Shown in pieces: positions 1 to 9,101 of a stretch of DNA of 64,000 nucleotides. A program made the translations under genes and the position numbers. The notes under the pieces were generated by a model, which was not told the DNA's origin, did no database searches, and worked only from the letters and a program-made list of their open reading frames with translations. The stretch comes from Dyadobacter pollutisoli. Lineage in GTDB: Bacteria; Bacteroidota; Bacteroidia; Cytophagales; Spirosomataceae. The stretch is taken from NCBI RefSeq assembly GCF_026625565.1, contig NZ_CP112998.1, forward strand, positions 6,608,501 through 6,672,500, written 5' to 3'. How positions within the stretch are numbered: the stretch's first letter is position 1; each line of letters opens with the position of its first letter.

Positions 1-22
1 TTGACTTTGAATACTTAAAATG

Positions 23-97
23 GGAGGGAGACGGGTCTCGAACCCGCGACCTCTAGAACCACAATCTAGCGCTCTAACCGACTGAGCTACAACCTCC
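23..97 (-). tRNA. tRNA-His (anticodon GTG)
   Basis: Read on the minus strand, the sequence folds as a tRNA: D-arm GCTC/GAGC, anticodon stem CTAGA/TCTAG around the loop TTGTGGT (anticodon GTG), and T-arm GCGGG/CCCGT around TTCGAGA. A G at position -1 opposite a C at position 73 is the histidine-tRNA hallmark and is present. Oddity: acceptor positions 5-68 (T-C) and 6-67 (T-T) do not pair. CCA is not fully encoded. Confidence 0.93.
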
Positions 98-127
98 GTT
101 CTGATGGGAAAACCCCTTTCGAGGACA

Positions 128-157
128 CAAAATTAGGAAAAGGTTTGAAGGTTGCAA
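128..157 (-). promoter_or_regulatory. Promoter of tRNA-His (Bacteroidota type)
   Basis: On the minus strand a -7 box TAATTTTG (135 to 128) fits TAnnTTTG and is preceded 19 bases upstream by a TTG -33 element (157-155). Initiation would fall about 30 bases before the tRNA 5' end. The -33 element lies in the loop of the sodA terminator hairpin. Confidence 0.65.
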
Positions 158-193
158 GTCCAACAGTGCACTTTTTTTTCAACCTTCAAACCT
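141..193 (-). terminator. Terminator downstream of sodA
   Basis: A perfect 14-bp inverted repeat (141-154 with 180-193, arm AGGTTTGAAGGTTG) follows the sodA stop codon on the minus strand. Its loop is about 25 bases, and a short T run (TTTT) follows in the direction of sodA transcription. The hairpin is plain; its action as a terminator is inferred. Confidence 0.6.
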
Positions 194-212
194 AAATCTA
201 TATTTTCAACCC

Positions 213-818
213 TTAGTTAGCTCCAACATAAAGAGCGTCAGCGGCTTTCCAGTCCACTACGTTCCAGTATGCGTCGATGTAATCCGGGCGTTTGTTTTGA
301 TATTTCAGGTAATAAGCATGTTCCCACACGTCCAAACCGATGATAGGCGTTCCTTTTACTTCTGCAATGTCCATCAATGGGTTGTCCTGATTTGGGGTAG
401 AAGTGATCGCTACGCCGTCGCCAGATTTGATCAACCAGGCCCAGCCTGAGCCGAAACGACCTGTGGCAGCTTTTTTGAACTCGTCTTTAAATGCTTGGAA
501 TGAACCGAATTTCGCTGTGATAGCTTTTCCTAGCTCGCCCGTTGGTTCGCCGCCCCCGTTTGGAGAAAGTGATTTCCAGAAAAATGAGTGGTTCCAGTGA
601 CCTCCGCCATTGTTACGAACTGGTGCCGGCGCTTTGCTGATATTGGCGATAATTTCTTCTATTGTTTTGCCTTCCAATTCGGTACCTGCCACTGCTGCAT
701 TCAAATTGGTAACATAGGCCTGGTGGTGACGGTCATGATGTATCTCCATGGTCAATGCATCGATATGCGGCTCCAATGCATTGTTTGCGTAAGGTAAGGG
801 ATCTAGTGTAAATGCCAT
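213..818 (-). CDS. sodA: Superoxide dismutase, Fe/Mn family (Mn-like)
   Basis: This 201-residue cytoplasmic enzyme dismutates superoxide to hydrogen peroxide and oxygen. The full Fe/Mn-SOD fold is covered. The four metal ligands are visible: His27 in MEIHH, His77 in WNHSFFW, and Asp163 and His167 in DVWEHAYY. The glycine-rich GGGH before His77 and the NQDNPLM segment (Gln143) are those of manganese enzymes, not the Gln/Ala pattern of iron enzymes, so Mn is the likelier metal, though cambialistic use cannot be excluded. There is no signal peptide. The gene stands alone, with a strong hairpin after its stop, and tadA lies upstream on the same strand. Confidence 0.95.
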   Translation of the reverse strand: MAFTLDPLPYANNALEPHIDALTMEIHHDRHHQAYVTNLNAAVAGTELEGKTIEEIIANISKAPAPVRNNGGGHWNHSFFWKSLSPNGGGEPTGELGKAITAKFGSFQAFKDEFKKAATGRFGSGWAWLIKSGDGVAITSTPNQDNPLMDIAEVKGTPIIGLDVWEHAYYLKYQNKRPDYIDAYWNVVDWKAADALYVGAN

Positions 819-882
819 TTTAAGTGTAGTTTAAATGAAAAATGAATATGCTTGATTAGTTGGCTAACAGCAGAAAAACGCT

Positions 883-1335
883 TTATGTTCTTAATTGCCT
901 AAAAAATTTGACTAACAACTCCTGCGATTCCGCGGCTAGAATTCCGCTTGACAACTTTGTTTTGGGGTGCAAAATACCTTTTCCTAATTTAGAGAAACCA
1001 CGTTTTTCATCCATCGCGCCCAGTACCACCCGCTTCATCTGTGTCCAGTAAAGCGCACCTGCGCACATTACACAAGGTTCAAGCGTCACATACAATGTGC
1101 AGTCCTGCAGGTACTTTGACCCCAGGTGGTCAGAAGCAGCCGTAATGGCGATCATTTCGGCATGGGCGGTCACATCATTGAGCTTCTCGGTCTGATTATA
1201 GCCTTTGCCGATAATGCGCTCTCCGATCACAACCACCGCACCGACGGGTATTTCGCCTTCGTCATACGCAACCTGCGCGAGACGTAGCGCCTCTGCCATA
1301 AAATGATGATCGAGAATGTCGGTCTGGATATCCAA
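883..1335 (-). CDS. tadA: tRNA-specific adenosine deaminase
   Basis: A 150-residue zinc deaminase of the TadA family, which converts adenosine 34 of tRNA-Arg(ACG) to inosine. The zinc site is complete: HAE at residues 58-60 (His58 ligand, Glu60 proton shuttle) and PCVMC with Cys88 and Cys91. The N-terminal segment EGEIPVGAVVV is typical. Length matches the family. The start at 1335 gives an N-terminus of normal length; Met13 is an alternative. Its substrate tRNA, tRNA-Arg(ACG), is encoded at 33833 in this same window, where a mobile element has inserted. Confidence 0.93.
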   Translation of the reverse strand: MDIQTDILDHHFMAEALRLAQVAYDEGEIPVGAVVVIGERIIGKGYNQTEKLNDVTAHAEMIAITAASDHLGSKYLQDCTLYVTLEPCVMCAGALYWTQMKRVVLGAMDEKRGFSKLGKGILHPKTKLSSGILAAESQELLVKFFRQLRT

Positions 1336-1416
1336 TGTCTTTTCCCAATAGGTGATAAAAAATGGGACATTTATCGCTAAGCAACAAATGTCCCATCCAG
1401 TGTTTTATAATGCAAA

Positions 1417-4400
1417 TTAAGGTTTCATAACACGCTGAACTGTGTTTAGATTTCCGTTTTGAATGCGGATCAAATACAGCCCCGAAGGATAACCTCCAAA
1501 ATCAACGTCGGTTGTTTTCTGACGGATTGCTTTGGTCGCCCTCGATCGCCCGTTCAAATCGATCACCTCAACGCTCGCTTCTTTTGGAGAAACAACGCCA
1601 GTGATTTCAACCGTAATTTTTGAATCGATCAATGTAGGATAAACCTTCACCCAGTCAGCAGGAGCAGGAGGTTCAACACCGAGGATAGGATCGACCTGTA
1701 CCCTTGCCGAGCCAGCACCCGTTCCGGTTCCGCAGCCATTTGTTGACTTCGTAATGTTATAAGTCGTGGTTACTCTCGGTGCTACTTTGAATGTAAATGG
1801 TGTTGCAGCCGCAGTGATCAACGTATCCTTCACGCCATTGTTCAAGCTGAATGTCCAGGGTGATTTCCCTGTGATCTCTACTTTCAGGTCAGCACTTTCG
1901 CCGATCAGGATCGTTTGCGTACCTGTCAATGTTGCTACTGGCAGCGGGCTGGCCGTAATGGTAATGGCGCTCACGCTTCCTTTGACAGTGAAATCCGGGT
2001 TAGCACCTGAACTGATCACTCTCAGAAAGTAACTTCCGCCTTTGGTAGTATCCGGTAATGTAGCGGTAACAGAATTGCTCGTCGCTACCGAAGGAATGGT
2101 CTTGAATTTGGCGTCCTCGTTCACGGTTGCAATTTGTAATTTAAACGTATTTCCAGCCGGGAAGTCCCCTGATTGTTGGAATGGTACATTGAATGTCTTA
2201 CCTGCACAAGCCTCTGCCACAGAAGGATTTCCTGAGCTAATCGTCGGGATTTTCACAGTCACCAGCGCGCTACCGATCGGAAGACCTTTTCCGCAGGCAT
2301 TGGAAACTTCTGTTACGAGGTAAGAAGTGGTCGTGCTTGGTTTTACCTGAACCTGATGATTAGCCTGGTCGGTGGTATCAGTTATGCCATTGGACAATGC
2401 GTATATCCATGGTCCGTCACCAGTAAATTTGATCGTCACAGTTGCGGTTTGCCCCAGATCGATGGTAGAGCTACCAGAAATCGTAGCAGAAGGCAATGAT
2501 TTGATATGTATTTTAATTTCCTCTTTTGGACTTTCGCAACCATTTGCCCCTGTTTGAGTAACGTAGAAGGAATAGTCCTGCACTTTCTCAGTGAATGGCG
2601 TAAAAGGAACACCCTGCCATTCTGTACCATTTGCCTCGCGGTACCATTTCAGCACAGTTCCGGTCGCATCCAGTACCGGAGCCACTTCATTCTGGCAATA
2701 GGCCAGGGAAGTTTTGGTAGTAGGCTTCGGTGTTGTATTGATTTTCACATCAATTTTGGCACGGTCACTGACACAACCTTCCAAAGTTTGACCTACATAA
2801 AAAGAAGTAGTACCGCCTTCTGCTGTGGATGGAGTAGGCGCAGCAGCGCTAGGAGCTTCACCCTGGTCGTTAGTTTTGTACCAATTCAAAATTCCATTGG
2901 TAACCGGTGTAGCAGTCAATGGAACGGCCGGTACAAACTGGCAATATTCAATGAGTGGTTTTTCAATTCCCGGAAGTGCCGGAAGAGGTTTTACTTTCAC
3001 TTTCTGAACAATGCGGGTAGTGCTTTCGCAGCCTTTTCCGCTGATCTGCGTTGCGTAGAAAATCGTTTCACCCGCTGTCTTCAGATTAACAGAAGGTGTA
3101 GCAGTACTGGCCGTCCCGCCCGTCGCAGCTGTGTACCAGTTAATGGTATTTCCTTCTGCTGCCTGCGTTGGGAAAGTATAAGTTTTATCAGCACGTTCCT
3201 GGCAGAAAATATCGGAAACGGTTGGCAATGGTGCCGGGGTTGCATTGACGATTACGTCCAGTTTGGCACGTGGGCTTTCGCAGGAAAGGCTTCCGTAAGT
3301 ATTGGATTGTGTCAAATAATAAGATGTCGTTCCCGGTGTAGTAGTGGTTGGAACTGGGCCTGTAGCCGAGCCGGTTCCTCCTGTTGGGGTTGTGTACCAT
3401 TTGTAAACGCCACCGGCAGGAGTTAATGCTACTGCTTTGGCTGAAACGCAATAGTTGACAGGTGTCACAGCGGGCGCTGCGGGAGTGTCTTTCACTACTA
3501 CATCGATCTTCGCACGAGGGCCTTCACACAGTCCGGCGGCAGTTTGGCTTACATAATAACTGGTTGTTCCAGCCGTAGCCGTAGCTGGTACAGGGGCTGA
3601 TCCCAATGCAGTACCGCCAGTTGCTGCGGTGTACCATTTCAAATCCGTTCCGGTTGCAGTCAGCGCAGTGGCCGTTGAATTTTGGCAAATATTAACGATG
3701 GCGGTTACAGCAGGCAGAGCAGAAAGGTTTTTTACAGTAACCTTAATTTCAGCCCTTGCGCTTTCACAGCCATTTAATGTCTGAGTTACATAATAGCTTT
3801 TTGTACCAACAGCATTGGTTGTAGGGGTTGGTGCAGATGCCGAGCCAGTTCCACCGGTTGCGGCAGCATACCACTTCAAGTCGGTCCCGGTTGCGGTTAA
3901 CGTAGATGCGGTTACATTGAGACAGTAAGTAATATCTTCAACTGCGGGAGGATTTGTTTTGTTAATAGTTACTTTGATTTCAGCACGGGTGCTTTCACAA
4001 CCACCTACTGTTTGGCTTACAAAGTAACTTGTAGTTCCCTCTACGGCACTGGAAGGCTTGGGAGCTGCGCCCAATGCTGCGCCACCTGACGAAGCCGCAT
4101 ACCATTTCAAACCAGTTCCTGTGGCAGTTAATGTTGCAGTTGTGCCATTGATACAATAAGAAATATCACTTACGCCTGGTGCTGCGGGTGGTACACAATT
4201 GCTTACGATCACATCGATTTTCGCGCGAGGGCTTTCGCAGCTACCAACGGTTTGGGATACATAATAGCTTTTTGTACCTGCCGAAGCCGTAGAAGGTGTC
4301 GGAGCTGTACCTGACCCTGTGCCACCGGTTGCGGCATCGTACCATTTTAAGTTGGTTCCAGTGGCAGTTAATGGAACGGCAGCGTCGCCAACGGTATAAC

Positions 4401-5775
4401 TTTTATTAGCAACTGTTGGAGCAGCGGGTGGCGTACAAGCACTTACGGTCACAACGATTTCCGCACGAGGACTTTCGCAGCTACTCACAGTCTGGCTTAC
4501 AAAGTAACTTTTCGTGCCTGCGGATGCCGTAGAAGGGGTTGGAGCCGTACCTGAGCCTACGCCACCACTTGCAGCATCGTACCATTTTAAATTGGTTCCT
4601 GTCGCAGTTAATGGAACGGCTGCGTCGCCCACTATATAACTTTTATTGGCCACTGTTGGAGCAGCGGGTGGGGTACATGCAGTGACGGTCACAACGATTT
4701 CCGCACGAGGACTTTCGCAGCTACTCACTGTCTGGCTTACAAAGTAACTTTTTGTACCTGCGGATGCCGTAGAAGGTGTTGGAGCCGTACCTGAGCCTAC
4801 GCCACCACTTGCAGCATCGTACCATTTTAAATTGGTTCCTGTCGCAGTTAATGGAACGGCAGCGTCTCCAACGGTATAATTTTTATTTGCTACTGTTGGT
4901 GCAGCGGGTGGTGTACATGCAGTGACGGTAACAACGATCTCAGCTCTCGCGCTTTCGCAGTTACTCACAGTCTGGCTTACAAAGTAACTTTTTGTGCCTG
5001 CGGATGCCGTAGAAGGGGATGGAGCCGTCGCTGAACCCGTTCCTCCGGTTGCAGCATCGTACCACAGTAGTCCTGTATTGGGAGTTGCTGTTAATGGAAC
5101 GGCAGCGTCTCCAACGGTATAATTTTTATTCGCTACTGTTGGTGCAGCGGGTGGTGTACAAGCCGTTACATTCACATCAATTTTAGCGCGTGGGCCCTCG
5201 CAACCAGTGACGGTCTGGCTTACATAATAACTGGTAGTACCAACAGCGGTTGTCGTGGGAATCGGGGCTGTTGCATTCCCGGTACCGCCTGTTGCACCGT
5301 CATACCATAGTAGGCCAGTTCCTGTTGCTGACAACGCGACGGCGGTAGCGCCCTGAACATATGGAACAGGTGAAGCCACTACCGGAGCGGCAGGCAGCGC
5401 ATTTACTTGAAGCGCTGCGCTTTCTGTGCCGGTTGCAATAGTTACAGTGGCCAGAACAGAAATGACGCGAATTTTATAAGCTGTACCCGCTGCCGTTCCT
5501 GCTGGAATAGTGGCAGTAATGGGCGTAGTTAAGGCAGAACCAATTTCTACGGGTGCTCCAAAAGCACCTGCGGCGTCGGATAATTGAGCGACAAAATTGG
5601 TTAATGGCGCGGTAACTCCTGTGGTTGTGTACGGTACTGACACATTACCTCCCTGGCAAACTGTGGTTGGGTTTAGTACCCCTGTTGTAATTGTTGCTTG
5701 TCCGAATGAAGATGCCAGGCTGAAAACCGTGGCTAGAATGGCAAATAGACTCTCTTTAATAAATGTTTTTTTCAT
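1417..5775 (-). CDS. Secreted Ig-like repeat protein with T9SS sorting domain
   Basis: A 1452-residue exported protein. It begins with a signal peptide (about residues 1-26, ending SSFGQA). About twelve modules of roughly 80 residues follow, each with a core such as LKWYDAATGG, a SYFVSQTV strand and a Cys-Glu-Ser/Gly motif; these resemble the Ig_7/PKD-like domains of Bacteroidota surface proteins. Paired cysteines (ACTPP... and SCESP...) may form a disulfide in each module. Two longer modules come next (around LGQTATVTIKF and IGESADLKVEI), then a C-terminal domain with the pattern YPTLIDSKITVEI...GLYLIRI...RVMKP, typical of T9SS type A sorting signals. A role as a surface adhesin or stalk is inferred from architecture only. 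Confidence 0.9.
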   Translation of the reverse strand: MKKTFIKESLFAILATVFSLASSFGQATITTGVLNPTTVCQGGNVSVPYTTTGVTAPLTNFVAQLSDAAGAFGAPVEIGSALTTPITATIPAGTAAGTAYKIRVISVLATVTIATGTESAALQVNALPAAPVVASPVPYVQGATAVALSATGTGLLWYDGATGGTGNATAPIPTTTAVGTTSYYVSQTVTGCEGPRAKIDVNVTACTPPAAPTVANKNYTVGDAAVPLTATPNTGLLWYDAATGGTGSATAPSPSTASAGTKSYFVSQTVSNCESARAEIVVTVTACTPPAAPTVANKNYTVGDAAVPLTATGTNLKWYDAASGGVGSGTAPTPSTASAGTKSYFVSQTVSSCESPRAEIVVTVTACTPPAAPTVANKSYIVGDAAVPLTATGTNLKWYDAASGGVGSGTAPTPSTASAGTKSYFVSQTVSSCESPRAEIVVTVSACTPPAAPTVANKSYTVGDAAVPLTATGTNLKWYDAATGGTGSGTAPTPSTASAGTKSYYVSQTVGSCESPRAKIDVIVSNCVPPAAPGVSDISYCINGTTATLTATGTGLKWYAASSGGAALGAAPKPSSAVEGTTSYFVSQTVGGCESTRAEIKVTINKTNPPAVEDITYCLNVTASTLTATGTDLKWYAAATGGTGSASAPTPTTNAVGTKSYYVTQTLNGCESARAEIKVTVKNLSALPAVTAIVNICQNSTATALTATGTDLKWYTAATGGTALGSAPVPATATAGTTSYYVSQTAAGLCEGPRAKIDVVVKDTPAAPAVTPVNYCVSAKAVALTPAGGVYKWYTTPTGGTGSATGPVPTTTTPGTTSYYLTQSNTYGSLSCESPRAKLDVIVNATPAPLPTVSDIFCQERADKTYTFPTQAAEGNTINWYTAATGGTASTATPSVNLKTAGETIFYATQISGKGCESTTRIVQKVKVKPLPALPGIEKPLIEYCQFVPAVPLTATPVTNGILNWYKTNDQGEAPSAAAPTPSTAEGGTTSFYVGQTLEGCVSDRAKIDVKINTTPKPTTKTSLAYCQNEVAPVLDATGTVLKWYREANGTEWQGVPFTPFTEKVQDYSFYVTQTGANGCESPKEEIKIHIKSLPSATISGSSTIDLGQTATVTIKFTGDGPWIYALSNGITDTTDQANHQVQVKPSTTTSYLVTEVSNACGKGLPIGSALVTVKIPTISSGNPSVAEACAGKTFNVPFQQSGDFPAGNTFKLQIATVNEDAKFKTIPSVATSNSVTATLPDTTKGGSYFLRVISSGANPDFTVKGSVSAITITASPLPVATLTGTQTILIGESADLKVEITGKSPWTFSLNNGVKDTLITAAATPFTFKVAPRVTTTYNITKSTNGCGTGTGAGSARVQVDPILGVEPPAPADWVKVYPTLIDSKITVEITGVVSPKEASVEVIDLNGRSRATKAIRQKTTDVDFGGYPSGLYLIRIQNGNLNTVQRVMKP
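4199..5161 (-). repeat. Near-identical 240-bp tandem repeats inside the Ig-repeat gene
   Basis: Four consecutive modules repeat at 240 bp (243 bp for one). The segment reading gcagcgggtgg recurs at about 4411, 4651, 4891 and 5136. The copies are nearly identical in DNA, unlike the diverged outer modules, which points to recent expansion or gene conversion. Confidence 0.85.
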
Positions 5776-5854
5776 GTATCTGTCTTAATATCTTTCCGCT
5801 AACCTGTTTGACTGGTAAAGTTAGAGATATTTTTGAAATACACTTTCCTATGTA

Positions 5855-8800
5855 TTACGGAAGCTCGCTTTTCCTTTCGAGCAATGAGCTGTATACCACA
5901 TCCTGTATTTTTCGACGTGTTCTCTGGGTAGTGATACTGGTGTTTTCAGCGTCCGGATTCACGCGGTTTGAGAGAAAAATAAAGAGAAGATCTTCTTCCG
6001 GGTCCATCCAAACCATAGTTCCGGTGAAGCCAGTGTGCCCGAATGAGTTCAATGAGGCCTGCGGTGACACATATGAGCTATTGCCGTCAGAGGGTGCTTT
6101 ATCCCAGCCCAGTCCGCGGTGATGTGACTCGTCGTATCCACGTGCGAACACAGGAACGGTGGTTTGTTCGTAGTATCTTTTACCAGCGTAATTACCTTTC
6201 CATAAGTTCATCTGGAATAAAATAGCCAGATCCCGTGCCGTTCCGAACAGCCCTGCGTGGCCTGCGACACCACCGACAATGGCCGCCATTTGATCATGAA
6301 CGGTACCTTGCAGAAGCTGTCCTCTAAAACGATAGTCGTTTTCAGTAGGTGCAATTTGTTTTTCGGGGAAACGGCGCAGTGGATTAAAACCGAGATAGGA
6401 AAGACCCAACGGTTCGTAAATATTAGAGGCAACAAAAATGTCCAAAGGCTGACCGGTTACCTTTTCAACGATCTTTTGTAATGTCAAAAATCCAAGGTCG
6501 CTATACAAATATCCATAGTTCCCCGACCTGTCTTTTCTGTTGTTCATAGGTGACTCCACCACCCATTTCCAGACAGAATCTCTCAATGCACCTTTCGCGA
6601 AGAGCTTTGGAGCAACCTGCAAATAGTAGGCCGTGTCTGATTTGGAACTGTAATATTCGGGTAGCAAGCCACCGGCGCTGGTTTTGGTCCTGTCCCAAAG
6701 CGGAGGGTAAAACGAGATCAATCCCGAACGATGCAGCAACAGGTCGCGTATGGTGAAATTCTGTTTGCTGGTTCCTGCCAATTCGGGCAGATACGTAGAG
6801 GCTTTATCGTCCAGGGTAATCTGTTTGCGGTCGTACAAGAGCATGACCGCCTGTAATGTTGCTGAAACTTTGGTCAGCGAAGCCAGGTCGTAAATGGTTT
6901 CGGAAGTTACCCGCTCCGGCGTCCGGTAATTCAGTGCGCCGAATTGTTTTTCGTAAATGATCTTGCCTTTTCTGGCTACTAATATTTCGCAGCCCGGGAA
7001 CACATGGTCACTCACCGCAGCCGTGGCGATTTCATCTATTTTTTTCAATGAGCCTGCATCCATTCCCACGCTCTCAGGTGTGCCAAAAGCGATCCTGTTG
7101 ATAGGCGTAGTGCTTACGCCGCTACCCGATCTGTACGAAAGAACTGAAACCGGAAGCCTTCCTTCGCCACTCATAGCACCAAAAATAATCTGCGGTACAA
7201 TCTCCTGCTGATCTTTCCCGTCCTGGCTGGCACAGATCAGTACATCGGTTTCAGGGAAAAACCGAATGCTGTATGGTGTGCCGAAGAGGCAAAGGATCAC
7301 TTTTTTATTCTTTTGTTTCAATTGGTTGACAAAATCCGTCATACCGCTCGTCACGCCGTAATTTCTTGTTGGCTTGGACGCAATACCATGGATGTCAACG
7401 ATGATAGTATTGTAAGGCTGCAGATAAGTCAGCATTTCGGAAATCTCTTCCTGTGATGTTGGCCCGTCGTAAAATGTATACGACCGCATCGGCTTGTAGG
7501 TCGAAAGCATTTTCTGAAAAGCGGCACTGCTTCCTTCACCCAGGCTCACCGAAGCCATATTATTATCAATGACCGACCCGATCGGAATCAGATTATTATC
7601 ATTTTTCACAACGGTCACCGCAGCCTCGCAAAGCTCACGGTATAATTCCTTACTTTTTTCCGTATTAAGGTCATCGTACAAATTGGTGATATCAATAGGC
7701 TGGTACTTGCTCAATCCGGCCCAGTATTTCGCCTGAAGAATCCTTTTTACTTTATCGTCAATAATCTTTTCACTGATGATTTTTTGATTGATCGCATCTT
7801 TGATTTTAGCAACCGTTTCGGCAATACTTTCGGGATATAGCAATATGTCATTACCTGCGATTAATGCTTTCAAATTCACTTCGGCGGCCTTACCTGTTTT
7901 CAAAACACCTTTCATGTTCATGGCATCGGTAAATACGAGCCCGCGGAAGCCAAGATCTTTACGTAAGAGGCCGGTGATTACTTTTTCGGAAAGTGAGCTG
8001 GCCTGGTTCGGTGTATTGTCGAGCGCAGGAATAAATAAATGTCCGCTCAAAACGCCCATCAGGCTGTCAGCGATCATTTCACGGTAGGGGTAAAGGTCAG
8101 TTTCATTCAACTGCGCGGCTGAATGGCCCAGCACAGGTAATGTAAAATGCGAGTCGGCGTCCGTATCGCCGTGGCCGGGGAAATGTTTTGCTGTGGCGAT
8201 CACTTTATGATGTTGCAGGCCTTTCATGTAGGCTACGGCTTTCCGCGTTACATTTTCTTTATCCTCACCAAATGATCGTATACCAATCACCGGATTGCCT
8301 GCATTGCTGTTGATATCCGAAACCGGCGCGAAATTGATCTGGATTCCCAGCCGGTTGCATTGCCTCGCAATGTCGCTGCCCATGCGGTAAACGAGTTCAT
8401 CATTCTGGATGGAACCGAGTACCATTTGTTTGGGATATGACATCGTACTGTCCAGTCGCATGCCAAGGCCCCATTCACCATCAATCCCTACAAAAAGCGG
8501 GATATTGGAATGTGACTGGTACCGATTGGTAAGTAATGCCTGGCCTACCGGCCCGCCTTGAAAAAATATCAGACCTCCGATATGAAAGTCATCGATCAGC
8601 CTGTCAATGTATTTGTAATGTGCTTCGTCGCGGTTGGAGAAAGTAGCGACCATGAAAAGCTGGCCTATCTTCTGTTCGATCGAAAGGGATTTCAATGTGC
8701 TGTCGACCCACTCATTTTCAGGAAGCACAAGTACAGGGGCCAGGCGCTTTTTCGGAGTGTGTACCTTCTTTTTGGAGGCAACGGCAGTTTCAGTTTTTGC

Positions 8801-8914
8801 AGGTTTGATTTTAACGGTAATGAGCTTCCACGCAACGGAAACCATTGAGCTTAGAATGACCAGCACGACTACACTTACAACAACACGAAACCGGCTAAAC
8901 AACCAATTTTTCAT
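5855..8914 (-). CDS. GH3 beta-N-acetylhexosaminidase-like / serine beta-lactamase-fold fusion
   Basis: A 1019-residue two-enzyme protein. Residues 10-29 form a membrane anchor or uncleaved signal. Residues about 65-560 are a family 3 glycoside hydrolase of the NagZ type: KHFPGHGDTDADSH at 243-256 is the substrate-binding and acid/base loop, and Asp330 in FTDAMNM is the expected nucleophile. Residues about 620-1005 are a class C beta-lactamase/DD-peptidase fold: SLTK at 679-682 (Ser679 nucleophile), YSD at 804-806 and HTG at 960-962. All catalytic motifs are present in both halves. By family knowledge the GH3 half would remove N-acetylglucosamine from peptidoglycan fragments and the second half would act on an ester or D-amino-acid amide. 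Periplasmic cell-wall turnover is a reasonable inference; the true substrates are unknown. Confidence 0.9.
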   Translation of the reverse strand: MKNWLFSRFRVVVSVVVLVILSSMVSVAWKLITVKIKPAKTETAVASKKKVHTPKKRLAPVLVLPENEWVDSTLKSLSIEQKIGQLFMVATFSNRDEAHYKYIDRLIDDFHIGGLIFFQGGPVGQALLTNRYQSHSNIPLFVGIDGEWGLGMRLDSTMSYPKQMVLGSIQNDELVYRMGSDIARQCNRLGIQINFAPVSDINSNAGNPVIGIRSFGEDKENVTRKAVAYMKGLQHHKVIATAKHFPGHGDTDADSHFTLPVLGHSAAQLNETDLYPYREMIADSLMGVLSGHLFIPALDNTPNQASSLSEKVITGLLRKDLGFRGLVFTDAMNMKGVLKTGKAAEVNLKALIAGNDILLYPESIAETVAKIKDAINQKIISEKIIDDKVKRILQAKYWAGLSKYQPIDITNLYDDLNTEKSKELYRELCEAAVTVVKNDNNLIPIGSVIDNNMASVSLGEGSSAAFQKMLSTYKPMRSYTFYDGPTSQEEISEMLTYLQPYNTIIVDIHGIASKPTRNYGVTSGMTDFVNQLKQKNKKVILCLFGTPYSIRFFPETDVLICASQDGKDQQEIVPQIIFGAMSGEGRLPVSVLSYRSGSGVSTTPINRIAFGTPESVGMDAGSLKKIDEIATAAVSDHVFPGCEILVARKGKIIYEKQFGALNYRTPERVTSETIYDLASLTKVSATLQAVMLLYDRKQITLDDKASTYLPELAGTSKQNFTIRDLLLHRSGLISFYPPLWDRTKTSAGGLLPEYYSSKSDTAYYLQVAPKLFAKGALRDSVWKWVVESPMNNRKDRSGNYGYLYSDLGFLTLQKIVEKVTGQPLDIFVASNIYEPLGLSYLGFNPLRRFPEKQIAPTENDYRFRGQLLQGTVHDQMAAIVGGVAGHAGLFGTARDLAILFQMNLWKGNYAGKRYYEQTTVPVFARGYDESHHRGLGWDKAPSDGNSSYVSPQASLNSFGHTGFTGTMVWMDPEEDLLFIFLSNRVNPDAENTSITTQRTRRKIQDVVYSSLLERKSELP

Positions 8915-9101
8915 ACCTGGATCACTGATTTTAACGAGGGAATGTTAGGTTTTAAGACTTCGACAATGCTAATACAGTTTTATGAAAACTTACAATGATA
9001 ACAAATTACGACGGCTTTAAATCTAAAAAATTACAGTTTTAAGGCAATTCTAATAATTGCTTCAACGATTGTGGTTTTAACAATTAAAGTAGCTCTTAGA
9101 C

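Noticed and set aside
2506..3426. A 306-codon plus-strand frame opposite the Ig-repeat gene
   Set aside because: It lies wholly inside the repeat gene on the other strand and arises from the repeats' composition.
4199..5161. CRISPR-like spaced repeats
   Set aside because: The repeats are 240 bp, continuous in one reading frame and coding for protein modules; there are no short repeats with unique spacers and no cas genes.
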